A DNA stretch of 26,571 bases from Saccharicrinis sp. UBA6048 (GTDB lineage Bacteria > Bacteroidota > Bacteroidia > Bacteroidales > Marinilabiliaceae): contig DIYS01000216.1 in NCBI GenBank assembly GCA_002429115.1, positions 1 through 26,571 on the forward strand, given 5' to 3'. Shown in pieces: positions 14,325 through 22,213 of the stretch. Position 1 is the first letter of the stretch; each line of letters opens with the position of its first letter. Under the pieces are notes generated by a model. That model saw only the letters and a list, made by a program, of their open reading frames with translations, made no database searches and was not told the origin of the DNA. The position numbers and the translations under genes are program-made.

Positions 14325-16193
14325 ATGGCAGATAACACAAAACAACTGTTATTTAGTGATTTTCCGAAAGTATCTACTCAAGAGTGGATGGATAAAATCA
14401 CGGCAGACCTGAAAGGAGCAGACTTTGAGAAAAAGCTGGTATGGAGAACCAACGAAGGGTTCAACGTACAGCCTTTCTACCGTTCTGAGGACCTTGAATC
14501 ATTAAACTACCTAGAAAGCCAGCCTGGCGAGTTCCCGTATGTACGCGGTAACAATGCAAAGTCGAACAAGTGGTTCGTGCGTCAGGACATCCTTGTAAAA
14601 GATGTAAAAGAGGCGAATGAAAAAGCATTGACTGTCTTGACTAAAGGTGTTGACAGTATTGGTTTCGTAATTGAAGACAAAGATCTTATTTCGGAAGCAA
14701 ATATTGAGGCTTTATTAAAGAACATTATTTCTGACGATGTGGAAATTAACTTCAACGCTTGCTGCGGAAATAAGGAGTTAGTAGAAGCTGTTGTTGCTGT
14801 TCTTAACAAGATGAATCGCACGCATGCTGAAGTAAAAGGTTCGATTAACTTCGACCCGATTGGTAGTTTGACTATCAATGGAAAAGCTTGCTGTGAAACA
14901 GATAAGGCTTTAGATCGTGTTAAAGAAATAGCTGAAGTAGCTAAAAACTTCCCTCAGTTTAAAACTGTGGCAGTTAACTCTCGTCATTTCAACAATGCCG
15001 GTGCTTCTATCGTACAGGAATTAGCTTTTGGTTTAGCGATGGGGAATGAGTACTTAACTCAGTTAACTGAGCGCGGTATGTCAATCAATGAAGTTGCAAG
15101 TAACATCAAATTCAATATGGGTGTTAGCGGTAACTACTTTATGGAGATTGCTAAACTACGTGCTGGTCGTATGTTGTGGGCAAAGATTGTGGAAGCCTAC
15201 AAGCCAACTGGTGTTGAGGTTTGCAAAATGCACGTTCACTCTGAAACTTCTGACTGGAACAAGACGATTTTCGATCCAAATGTAAACATGCTTCGTACGC
15301 AAACTGAGGCGATGTCTGCATCATTGGGTGGAACTCAGTCGCTAACTGTTCAGCCTTACGACTCATTGTACAAGGATTCTGACGAATTCTCTGAGCGTAT
15401 CGCACGTAACCAGCAGTTATTGTTGAAAGAAGAATCTCACTTCGAGAAGATTGTTGACCCTTCAGCGGGTTCTTATTATATCGAAAACCTTACAAACAGC
15501 ATTGCTGAGCAGGCATGGGCATTGTTTGTTGAGGTGGAAGAAAAAGGTGGTTACTTAGCAGCTATGAAAGAAGGCTTTATTCAAGGTCTTGTTAAAGAAA
15601 CTGCTGAAAAACGTCGTAAGGCGGTAGCTACTCGTCGCGAAAACCTATTAGGAACTAACCAGTTCCCTAATACAGGTGAAATTATCTCTGGTAACATTGA
15701 TGCTAAGAAATTAGTAAAAGGATGTTGTTGTGGTGAAGGCAACGAAGTGGAGCCAATTAAATTATTCCGCGGAGCACAAGACTTTGAAGAATTACGTTTA
15801 GCTACAGAAAATGCTACTAAGCGTCCTAAAGTTTTCATGTTGACTTACGGAAACTTAGCCATGCGTTTAGCTCGTTCACAGTTCTCAGGTAACTTCTTCG
15901 GATGTGCCGGATACGAAATTCAGGATAACCTTGGTTTCGAAACGATTGAGGCTGGTGTTGAAGCCGCTAAAGCAGCAAATGCTGACATCGTTGTACTTTG
16001 TAGTGCTGATGATGAGTATGCAGAAGCAGCCCCTAAAGCTTTCGAACTATTAGGCGACACACCGTTAGTAATTGCCGGTGCACCTGCTTGTGCAGATGAG
16101 TTAAAAGCTAAAGGTATTAAGCACTTTGTTAATGTTCGTTCTAATGTATTAGAGACATTGCAAGGCTTTAACGAGATGGTTTTAAATAAATAG
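14325..16193 (+). CDS. mutA: Methylmalonyl-CoA mutase small (beta) subunit
   Basis: A 622-residue non-catalytic partner of the B12-dependent methylmalonyl-CoA mutase. It shares the mutase barrel (LTQLTERGMSINEVASNIKFNMGVSGNYFMEIAKLRAGRMLWAKI, TSDWNKTIFDPNVNMLRTQTEAMSASLGG) and a C-terminal Rossmann domain. There the cobalamin motif DxHxxG is replaced (MLTYGNLAMRLARSQF, about residue 500), so it cannot hold B12 through a histidine. This is normal for the small subunit. Start chosen at the ATG at 14325 (MADNTKQ) because the earlier TTG lies at the predicted transcription start. It is followed by a repeat-flanked four-helix-bundle gene instead of directly by mutB. Confidence 0.95.
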   Translation: MADNTKQLLFSDFPKVSTQEWMDKITADLKGADFEKKLVWRTNEGFNVQPFYRSEDLESLNYLESQPGEFPYVRGNNAKSNKWFVRQDILVKDVKEANEKALTVLTKGVDSIGFVIEDKDLISEANIEALLKNIISDDVEINFNACCGNKELVEAVVAVLNKMNRTHAEVKGSINFDPIGSLTINGKACCETDKALDRVKEIAEVAKNFPQFKTVAVNSRHFNNAGASIVQELAFGLAMGNEYLTQLTERGMSINEVASNIKFNMGVSGNYFMEIAKLRAGRMLWAKIVEAYKPTGVEVCKMHVHSETSDWNKTIFDPNVNMLRTQTEAMSASLGGTQSLTVQPYDSLYKDSDEFSERIARNQQLLLKEESHFEKIVDPSAGSYYIENLTNSIAEQAWALFVEVEEKGGYLAAMKEGFIQGLVKETAEKRRKAVATRRENLLGTNQFPNTGEIISGNIDAKKLVKGCCCGEGNEVEPIKLFRGAQDFEELRLATENATKRPKVFMLTYGNLAMRLARSQFSGNFFGCAGYEIQDNLGFETIEAGVEAAKAANADIVVLCSADDEYAEAAPKAFELLGDTPLVIAGAPACADELKAKGIKHFVNVRSNVLETLQGFNEMVLNK

Positions 16194-16198
16194 ATATT

Positions 16199-16240
16199 AG
16201 TACAGAGTAATCAGTACAGAGTAATGAGTACAAAGTAATA
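16199..16240 (+). repeat. Left heptamer array of the four-helix-bundle cassette, unit AGTANNN
   Basis: Six 7-base units alternate between AGTACAG-like and AGTAATC-like forms (AGTACAG twice, AGTACAA; AGTAATC, AGTAATG, AGTAATA), giving a 14-base higher-order period. It contains AGTACAAAGT (16227-16236), shared with two other arrays. It ends 5 bp before the ATG of the four-helix-bundle gene. Confidence 0.8.
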
Positions 16241-16245
16241 AGATC

Positions 16246-16596
16246 ATGCATAAGTTTAAGGAATTGAAAGTTTGGCAAAAATCGAGAGTATTAGTTAAAG
16301 ATGTATATAAGTTAACTAAGGAATTGCCATCTTCGGAACAATTTGGGATTACTTCTCAGTTGCGAAGAGCTACTGTTTCAATTCCAGCTAATATTGCAGA
16401 AGGAGCAGGAAGAAATTCTAATAAGGATTTCTGTCGCTTTCTAGATATTGCAAATGGTTCATCTTTTGAAGTTGAAACCTTATTTTATTTATGTCTTGAT
16501 TTAGATTACATTTCTACAGATACTTTTTCTGATATTAATTCTAAAATTCTTGAAATTCAAAGAATGATTTATTCATTAAAAAGTAAAATGAAGTAG
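16246..16596 (+). CDS. Four helix bundle protein (S23/IVS-encoded family)
   Basis: A 116-residue protein that clearly belongs to the four-helix-bundle family first known from intervening sequences in 23S rRNA genes (TIGR02436 type) and related to the bAvd accessory proteins of diversity-generating retroelements. Family landmarks: FKELKVWQKSR at the start, FGITSQLRRATVSIPANIAEGAGRNS in the middle, and the FLDIANGSSFEVETLFYL helix. The fold packs as oligomers with a basic surface and is suspected to bind nucleic acid; no reaction is established. It lies between mutA and mutB, is markedly more AT-rich than both, and is bracketed by inverted heptamer arrays, so it looks acquired and not part of the mutase pathway. 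No retroelement reverse transcriptase is in the window. Confidence 0.93.
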   Translation: MHKFKELKVWQKSRVLVKDVYKLTKELPSSEQFGITSQLRRATVSIPANIAEGAGRNSNKDFCRFLDIANGSSFEVETLFYLCLDLDYISTDTFSDINSKILEIQRMIYSLKSKMK

Positions 16597-16601
16597 ATAA
16601 G

Positions 16602-16643
16602 TACTCATATCTCATTACTCACTACTCACTACTTAATACTAAA
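16602..16643 (-). repeat. Right heptamer array of the four-helix-bundle cassette, unit TACTCAC
   Basis: Six 7-base units: TACTCAC twice, with TACTCAT, ATCTCAT, TACTTAA and TACTAAA. On the minus strand they read AGTAGTG and AGTAATG, the same AGTANNN form as the left array, so the two arrays face each other as inverted repeats. The mutB ATG follows 13 bp later. Confidence 0.8.
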
Positions 16644-16656
16644 TTTCTAAAAAATT

Positions 16657-18813
16657 ATGCGACCAAAATTTAATAACATAGATTTCAAAACCAAGCCTTG
16701 CGGAACAACTGACGCTAAAGCTTGGGAACAAAAGCACGGGGTGAAGAAAGACTGGGTAACACCAGAGCAAATCCCTGTTAAACCAGTTTATAGTAAGGAC
16801 GATTTAGAGTGTATGGAGCATTTGAACTATGCTGCTGGTTTACCTCCTTATTTACGCGGACCTTACTCTATGATGTACGCAATGCGTCCATGGACAGTTC
16901 GTCAGTATGCAGGTTTCTCTACTGCTGAGGAGTCAAACGCATTCTATCGTCGTAACCTGGCTGCTGGTCAGAAAGGTTTATCCGTAGCCTTTGACTTAGC
17001 TACTCACCGTGGATACGATTCAGATCACAAACGTGTAGAAGGTGATGTTGGTAAAGCAGGTGTGGCTATTGACTCTATCCTTGATATGAATGTTCTTTTC
17101 GATGGTATTCCATTGGATAAGATGTCAGTGTCAATGACCATGAACGGTGCTGTATTGCCTGTAATGGCTTTCTACATTGTTGCAGGTCTGGAGCAAGGCG
17201 TTAAGTTAGAGCAGATGGCTGGTACTATCCAGAACGATATCCTTAAGGAGTTCATGGTACGTAACACATACATCTACCCACCAAAATTCTCGATGAAGGT
17301 GATTGCCGACATCTTTGAATATACATCTAAGAACATGCCTAAGTTTAACTCAATCTCTATCTCAGGTTACCACATGCAGGAAGCAGGTGCAACTGCAGAT
17401 ATTGAGTTAGCTTATACATTGGCCGATGGTTTAGAATACCTTCGCGCAGGTACTCAGGCAGGACTGGATATTGATGCTTTCGCACCTCGTTTATCATTCT
17501 TCTGGGCCATTGGTATGAACCACTTTATGGAGATTGCCAAGATGCGCGCCGGACGTATGTTATGGGCGAAGATTGTGAAGCAGTTCAATCCTAAAAATCC
17601 TAAGTCGTTGGCTTTACGTACTCACTCGCAGACTTCGGGATGGTCATTAACTGAGCAAGACCCATTCAACAACGTGGGTCGTACTTGTGTTGAGGCAATG
17701 GGTGCAGCCCTTGGTCACACTCAGTCATTACACACCAACGCATTGGATGAGGCCATTGCACTACCAACTGATTTCTCTGCCCGTATTGCTCGTAATACAC
17801 AGATCTTCATCCAGGATGAAACACAGATCTGCAAGGCTGTTGATCCATGGGCCGGTTCATACTACGTTGAGTCATTGACTAATGAATTAGTTGAAAAAGC
17901 TTGGGCTCATATCCAGGAAATTGAGTCATTAGGTGGTATGGCAAAAGCTATTGAGTCTGGTATACCTAAGATGCGTATCGAAGAGGCTGCTGCTCGTACA
18001 CAGGCTAAAATCGATAGCAAAACTCAGACTATTGTTGGTACTAACAAGTATCGCTTAGAGAAAGAAGATCCAATCGACATCTTAGATGTTGATAACATGG
18101 AGGTTCGTCGTTCGCAGATCGAACGTTTACAGAAGCTTCGTGCTGAGCGTAATGAGGAAGAGGTACAAGCTGCATTAGCTAAGATTACTAAGGCAGTTGA
18201 AACTGGTGAGGGTAATTTACTTGAGTTAGCTGTTGATGCTGCTCAGAAACGTGCTTCATTAGGTGAGATCTCTGACGCTTGCGAAAAGATTGTAGGTAGA
18301 TATAACGCAGTAATCAGATCAATTTCAGGAGTGTATAGCGCAGAAGCAGCAGACGATACAGAGTTTGCAAAAGCATCAGAGTTAGCAAAAGAATTTGCTG
18401 AGAAAGAAGGCCGTCAGCCTCGTATCATGATCGCTAAAATGGGTCAGGATGGTCACGACCGCGGTGCAAAAGTGGTAGCAACAGGTTATGCTGATATAGG
18501 TTTCGACGTGGATATGGGACCATTATTCCAGACGCCGGAAGAAGCGGCTAAGCAGGCTGTTGAAAATGATGTACACGTTGTTGGTGTATCTTCATTGGCT
18601 GCTGGTCATAAAACTTTGGTTCCTCAGATTATTGAAGAGCTTAAGAAACTTGGCCGTGAGGATATCTTAGTAATCTGTGGTGGTGTAATTCCGGCTCAGG
18701 ATTACCAATTCCTTTATGACGCTGGTGCCGTTGCAATCTTCGGTCCTGGTACATCAGTTGCTAAAGCAGGTTCTGACATCTTGAATCTGTTGATGGAGCA
18801 GGCTGCTGAGTAA
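16657..18813 (+). CDS. mutB: Methylmalonyl-CoA mutase large (alpha, catalytic) subunit
   Basis: A 718-residue adenosylcobalamin enzyme that interconverts succinyl-CoA and R-methylmalonyl-CoA, used for propionate formation or use. The N-terminal substrate barrel shows LPPYLRGPYSMMYAMRPWTVRQYAGFS, LSVAFDLATHRGYDSD and GMNHFMEIAKMRAGRMLWAKI. The C-terminal cobalamin domain shows KMGQDGHDRGAKVVA with the cobalt-ligand His600 (DxHxxG at 598-603), followed by VVGVSSLAAGHKTLVPQI and ICGGVIP. The protein is complete. It pairs with mutA, and transcription probably reads through the 445-bp cassette. Neither the epimerase nor the MeaB/ArgK chaperone is in the window. Confidence 0.97.
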   Translation: MRPKFNNIDFKTKPCGTTDAKAWEQKHGVKKDWVTPEQIPVKPVYSKDDLECMEHLNYAAGLPPYLRGPYSMMYAMRPWTVRQYAGFSTAEESNAFYRRNLAAGQKGLSVAFDLATHRGYDSDHKRVEGDVGKAGVAIDSILDMNVLFDGIPLDKMSVSMTMNGAVLPVMAFYIVAGLEQGVKLEQMAGTIQNDILKEFMVRNTYIYPPKFSMKVIADIFEYTSKNMPKFNSISISGYHMQEAGATADIELAYTLADGLEYLRAGTQAGLDIDAFAPRLSFFWAIGMNHFMEIAKMRAGRMLWAKIVKQFNPKNPKSLALRTHSQTSGWSLTEQDPFNNVGRTCVEAMGAALGHTQSLHTNALDEAIALPTDFSARIARNTQIFIQDETQICKAVDPWAGSYYVESLTNELVEKAWAHIQEIESLGGMAKAIESGIPKMRIEEAAARTQAKIDSKTQTIVGTNKYRLEKEDPIDILDVDNMEVRRSQIERLQKLRAERNEEEVQAALAKITKAVETGEGNLLELAVDAAQKRASLGEISDACEKIVGRYNAVIRSISGVYSAEAADDTEFAKASELAKEFAEKEGRQPRIMIAKMGQDGHDRGAKVVATGYADIGFDVDMGPLFQTPEEAAKQAVENDVHVVGVSSLAAGHKTLVPQIIEELKKLGREDILVICGGVIPAQDYQFLYDAGAVAIFGPGTSVAKAGSDILNLLMEQAAE

Positions 18814-18827
18814 TTGTTTGAACTAAT

Positions 18828-18860
18828 ACTTCCTTAGCATCTTAAAGATGCTTAGGGAGT
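18828..18860. repeat. REP-like hairpin copy 3, inverted orientation
   Basis: ACTTCCTTAGCATCT (18828-18842), loop TAA, AGATGCTTAGGGAGT (18846-18860). It is the reverse-complement orientation of copies 1 and 2, so the conserved mismatch appears as T-T; one further pair has become G-T. It lies 14 bp after the mutB stop and before the T-run terminator. Confidence 0.75.
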
Positions 18861-18873
18861 TAATGCATATAAG

Positions 18874-18901
18874 AAAGCCACCTCATTTTGGGGTGGCTTT
18901 T
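18874..18901 (+). terminator. Terminator of mutB
   Basis: AAAGCCACCTCA (18874-18885) pairs with TGGGGTGGCTTT (18889-18900), 12 bp with one G-T pair and a TTT loop, followed by T. It is closely related to the tRNA-Asn terminator at 2954-2986. Confidence 0.8.
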
Positions 18902-18979
18902 CTGTATTTAAAGGATCGCAGCTTAAAATCATCATCCAGCAAATAAATATGTCCTCATGACTGATAATGCTCCTGTTTC

Positions 18980-19010
18980 TTGACATCGTAAGTGTATGAC
19001 AGTAAATTTG
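18980..19010 (+). promoter_or_regulatory. Promoter of the subtilase gene
   Basis: TTG at 18980-18982, 20 bp, then TAAATTTG at 19003-19010, a full match to the Bacteroidota consensus, with a leader of about 25 nt to the ATG. Confidence 0.7.
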
Positions 19011-19041
19011 TTGCTTCAATCACTCCTAAAAACAATCTGTC

Positions 19042-20946
19042 ATGAAATCACGGTTATTATTAGTAATGGCACTACTTGTAATGTTGCCATTTAGTGTGCT
19101 TGCACAACAAAAAGTTACGATTACAAAGGCTGAAGATCTCCCAAAGCATACTTATGACATGGAGATTGATGATGCCGTAGCATTTATTCAGAAAGAAAAG
19201 AATGTACTTGAACTGGCAGCTCTTATGAAAGAAGATCTGTTGAGTGACTTGGCTACCTACGACATTAAAGATAAGTCGAGCCTGCGCAGTATGTACGTAA
19301 AATTGCGTGACATTGCCTTATTGGAGCAGGATTATGAAGCGGTGCTGAAGTATATAAAGCTGGATCGGCTGCAGACTGATAAGGAATCTGATAAATTAAC
19401 AAGAGGACTTGTAACGGAGGCCTTAGTAACTGGCTTGATGAAAGAGAAAGGTAATAATGATTCGAGAATAGGTGCTGAAACAGCTGCCTTTTTGGATGAC
19501 TTTTTCAAAGGTGTTGACTTTGCAATTATACAGGAGGAAGTAGAGTATTTTAAAGGTATTCTGGAAATCTATGGTGAGAACATAGTGATGGGCAGACTGC
19601 AGGGAGCCATGCAAACAAAACTGGATAATAATAAGGGAAAGATACCCCTTGATCTGGCTCACCTGTTAATCGATTCCTACTGCGATTTGCATTACTTTTT
19701 ACCTTATAAGGAGAGTATCTATAGCTCATATCTTGCAGCACTTGATCGTTATGGAACTAAAAAAGAAATGCCAGATATCTGGAAGGAGCGTGATATTGCA
19801 CTAATACAGGACGATTTAAATGAGGTGGTCATTGGAATCTGGGATTCAGGCATTGATATGTCCGTCTTTGGTGAGAAGTACTGTTGGGTAAACAACCGGG
19901 AGGTAGTCGACCAAAAAGACAATGATGATAACGGTTTTGTAGATGATGTTAATGGCGTTGGATTCGACAAGGAAGGAGTGAAATCAACCTCTTTATTGTT
20001 GCCGGTAGAGCATGATGCCAGTCAGATAGATGAAATAAAAGTACTCACTAAAGGATTTTTTGACCTGGTGGCAAATATCTCATCGCCGGAAGCAAGTAAC
20101 CTGAAGAAGCATTTGTCAACCCTTGAACCTGATGAGTTTGATTTGTTTATCGAGCAATTAGGTCTTTACACTCTTTATACACACGGAACGCATGTTGCAG
20201 GTATTGCAGTCGACGGAAACCCACAGGCTAAGATTATGTGTGCCCGGCTGACTTTTGATCATCGGAACATTCCTGCTATACCCACCATTGAAAAGTCGAA
20301 TAATTGGGCGCATATGTTTACCGATGTGGTGGATTATTTTAAGGCAAATGATGTGAAGGTGGTGAATATGAGCTGGTCGGTTGATTACAATTATGAGTTT
20401 GTAAGACCGCTGGAGATTAATGGATATGGCAAGGATACGGACGAACGTAAGGCTTTGGCCAAAAAGTTATTTGAAATTGAGCACAATGCTTTTATGGAGG
20501 CTGTCGCTTCGGCTCCTGAAATATTATTTATTTGTGCTGCCGGTAATGAGAATAATGATGCTGATTTTGCTGCCAGCTTTCCGGCCAGTTTGAATTACCC
20601 CAACCTGATCACGGTTGGTGCAGTCGATAAAGCCGGACGAAAAACGTCCTTTACCACCGAGGGAGAAAGCGTAGATGTATTTGCCAATGGCTATGAAGTG
20701 GACAGCTATGTGCCGGGTGGAGATCGGATGGCTTTTTCAGGAACATCCATGGCATCGCCGCAAGTAGCAAATTTGGCTGCCAAACTCTTTGCTGTCAATC
20801 CAATATTATCAGCCAGGCAAATCGCCGAAATTATCAAGAATACTTCCACCAAAACAGATGAAGGTATCCATCTAATTCATCCACAAAATGCAGTGAAAGA
20901 AGCTAAAAACACCCGTTTAATGGATTTAGAAGAATTTGAATTATAA
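19042..20946 (+). CDS. Exported S8 family (subtilisin-like) serine peptidase
   Basis: A 634-residue protein. The signal peptide is MKSRLLLVMALLVMLPFSVLAQ. Residues about 25-255 form a mostly helical N-terminal region that I cannot assign. The subtilase domain follows, with catalytic Asp268 (IGIWDSGIDMSVFG), His381 (THGTHVAGIA), oxyanion Asn502 (CAAGNENNDADF) and Ser569 (FSGTSMASPQVANLAAKLFA), so it should be active. The Asp-to-His distance (113 residues) is far longer than in subtilisin and includes an acidic DNDDNGFVDDVNG stretch, a likely calcium site. There is no C-terminal sorting domain, so a periplasmic location or release after Sec export is likely. It is monocistronic, with its own promoter and terminator. 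Confidence 0.92.
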   Translation: MKSRLLLVMALLVMLPFSVLAQQKVTITKAEDLPKHTYDMEIDDAVAFIQKEKNVLELAALMKEDLLSDLATYDIKDKSSLRSMYVKLRDIALLEQDYEAVLKYIKLDRLQTDKESDKLTRGLVTEALVTGLMKEKGNNDSRIGAETAAFLDDFFKGVDFAIIQEEVEYFKGILEIYGENIVMGRLQGAMQTKLDNNKGKIPLDLAHLLIDSYCDLHYFLPYKESIYSSYLAALDRYGTKKEMPDIWKERDIALIQDDLNEVVIGIWDSGIDMSVFGEKYCWVNNREVVDQKDNDDNGFVDDVNGVGFDKEGVKSTSLLLPVEHDASQIDEIKVLTKGFFDLVANISSPEASNLKKHLSTLEPDEFDLFIEQLGLYTLYTHGTHVAGIAVDGNPQAKIMCARLTFDHRNIPAIPTIEKSNNWAHMFTDVVDYFKANDVKVVNMSWSVDYNYEFVRPLEINGYGKDTDERKALAKKLFEIEHNAFMEAVASAPEILFICAAGNENNDADFAASFPASLNYPNLITVGAVDKAGRKTSFTTEGESVDVFANGYEVDSYVPGGDRMAFSGTSMASPQVANLAAKLFAVNPILSARQIAEIIKNTSTKTDEGIHLIHPQNAVKEAKNTRLMDLEEFEL

Positions 20947-20954
20947 AGTAACAA

Positions 20955-20990
20955 AAACCAGACAGGGAATTAGCTCCTGTCTGGTTTGTT
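20955..20990 (+). terminator. Terminator of the subtilase gene
   Basis: AAACCAGACAGG (20955-20966) pairs perfectly with CCTGTCTGGTTT (20976-20987) around a 9-nt loop, followed by a short T-rich tail. It may also serve the convergent minus-strand gene. Confidence 0.85.
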
Positions 20991-21025
20991 TAAAATTATA
21001 TGCTTTACTATAGATTCTTTGCAGA

Positions 21026-22213
21026 TTAAAATAAGGTATAGCCAATGATGAAAGAAGTCATCTTATAGCTTGAATCCTGATAAAAATAATTATTCATGAT
21101 ATTTTTTGGAAGGTGATAACGTAATTCGCAGTGTAACTTTTTATTATACGCATAACCAACACCCACAGATAAACTTGGTGCTTCCTTAACACCTCTATTA
21201 CTTCTTTTATAAATTATCTCATTAGTGTCGAAGGAAATGTCCATTGCACTATAATTAGCATTTACAAATAGCTTGGATTTATCACCTAAATACATGTAGT
21301 ACCTGATACCGATAGGTAAATCAATCGTTTTGTAGTCAACTTTATAAATGTTGTATGAGTGTGATTCATCTACCTTATAACTTTGGTAAGTTGGCTCAAA
21401 AGTGACCGACCACTTGTTTTTATTAAAAGGTAACATCAATTCGGCTTCTATACCAAAACGCATATTTACTTGGTCGGCAAAATTATATTCACCTCTTACA
21501 CCTCCTTGTGCATAATACTCCGTTATTTTTAAACTGCTTAAGCTGATGCCCGGACGAATGGATAAGTTGAAATTAACCTTCTGCTTCTTAGAATCTTTAC
21601 TTTCCTTAATGCCATTCATCTTGTTAAAAACAGATATCAGATCTTTTTCGCGATAGGAGGTATTGGTATAACTTCTTGGGCCAATTTCAGAATCTTGGGA
21701 TAACAACACTAACTGCTGCTTATAGGTGTCATTGGTTCCTATATGAGAGTCATCATGGTTGTACCGCTTGTAAATTAACTGTGTCACATCATTATCCTCT
21801 TTTTTGTAGAAGAAGCGAGTCACTTCTTTTCCTCTGTACTCGTAAAGATTATACTTTCCTTTAACAAGAACCTTTAGGAGTAATGTTCGTTGTTCAAATT
21901 CCGGCGATCGCTTATAGGATAATTTATTCTCATCGTCACTGGCCAAATCAATATCAACGGTGTGCCGCTCAAAAGCTGCCCCGTTATTAATACCAAATTC
22001 CTGTAGGTCAGAAATTGCCAGAGTAAGATCATCGCTGTCATCTGATAACTTATATCGAATCTGATCCGGATTGTTGTGCCAATCAACATTCCTAATCAAG
22101 CATTCGGTTCGATTATTATCATTATCGATAAAATAGCCTGGATCGAAAGTGATTTGAGACCAGGCGGCCATACAATAGCATGCCAATACTATTGATAGAG
22201 TTAGATTTTTCAT
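21026..22213 (-). CDS. Outer-membrane beta-barrel protein with N-terminal domain
   Basis: A 395-residue protein when started at the ATG at 22213, which gives a clean signal peptide (MKNLTLSIVLACYCMAAWSQ). An in-frame start 18 codons upstream would put a hydrophobic aromatic stretch before it and is unlikely. Residues about 21-200 form a domain seen in front of many Bacteroidota barrels, opening with ITFDPGYFIDNDNNRTECLIRNVDWHNNP-type sequence (here cited in part). From about 215 to the end, amphipathic strands (FNLSIRPGISLSSL, MRFGIEAELMLPF, SLSVGVGYAYNKKLHCELRYHLP, TSFIIGYTLF) form a barrel ending in Phe. No function can be assigned. Confidence 0.78.
   Translation of the reverse strand: MKNLTLSIVLACYCMAAWSQITFDPGYFIDNDNNRTECLIRNVDWHNNPDQIRYKLSDDSDDLTLAISDLQEFGINNGAAFERHTVDIDLASDDENKLSYKRSPEFEQRTLLLKVLVKGKYNLYEYRGKEVTRFFYKKEDNDVTQLIYKRYNHDDSHIGTNDTYKQQLVLLSQDSEIGPRSYTNTSYREKDLISVFNKMNGIKESKDSKKQKVNFNLSIRPGISLSSLKITEYYAQGGVRGEYNFADQVNMRFGIEAELMLPFNKNKWSVTFEPTYQSYKVDESHSYNIYKVDYKTIDLPIGIRYYMYLGDKSKLFVNANYSAMDISFDTNEIIYKRSNRGVKEAPSLSVGVGYAYNKKLHCELRYHLPKNIMNNYFYQDSSYKMTSFIIGYTLF

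Larger units (their letters stand above)
16199..16643 (+). mobile_element. Putative repeat-flanked cassette carrying a four-helix-bundle gene
   Basis: A 445-bp block starts 5 bp after mutA and ends 13 bp before mutB. It consists of six AGTANNN heptamers (16199-16240), a four-helix-bundle gene (16246-16596), and six heptamers in the opposite orientation (16602-16643). The coding part is about 30% GC by hand count over 16261-16560, against about 45% over 16921-17220 in mutB. Without the block mutA and mutB would be about 18 bp apart, as expected for an operon. The layout suggests insertion; no target duplication or transposase is visible, so mobility is inference. Confidence 0.5.

Noticed and set aside
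16246..16596. Diversity-generating retroelement, because of the bAvd-related protein
   Set aside because: No reverse transcriptase, template repeat or variable repeat is visible within several kilobases.
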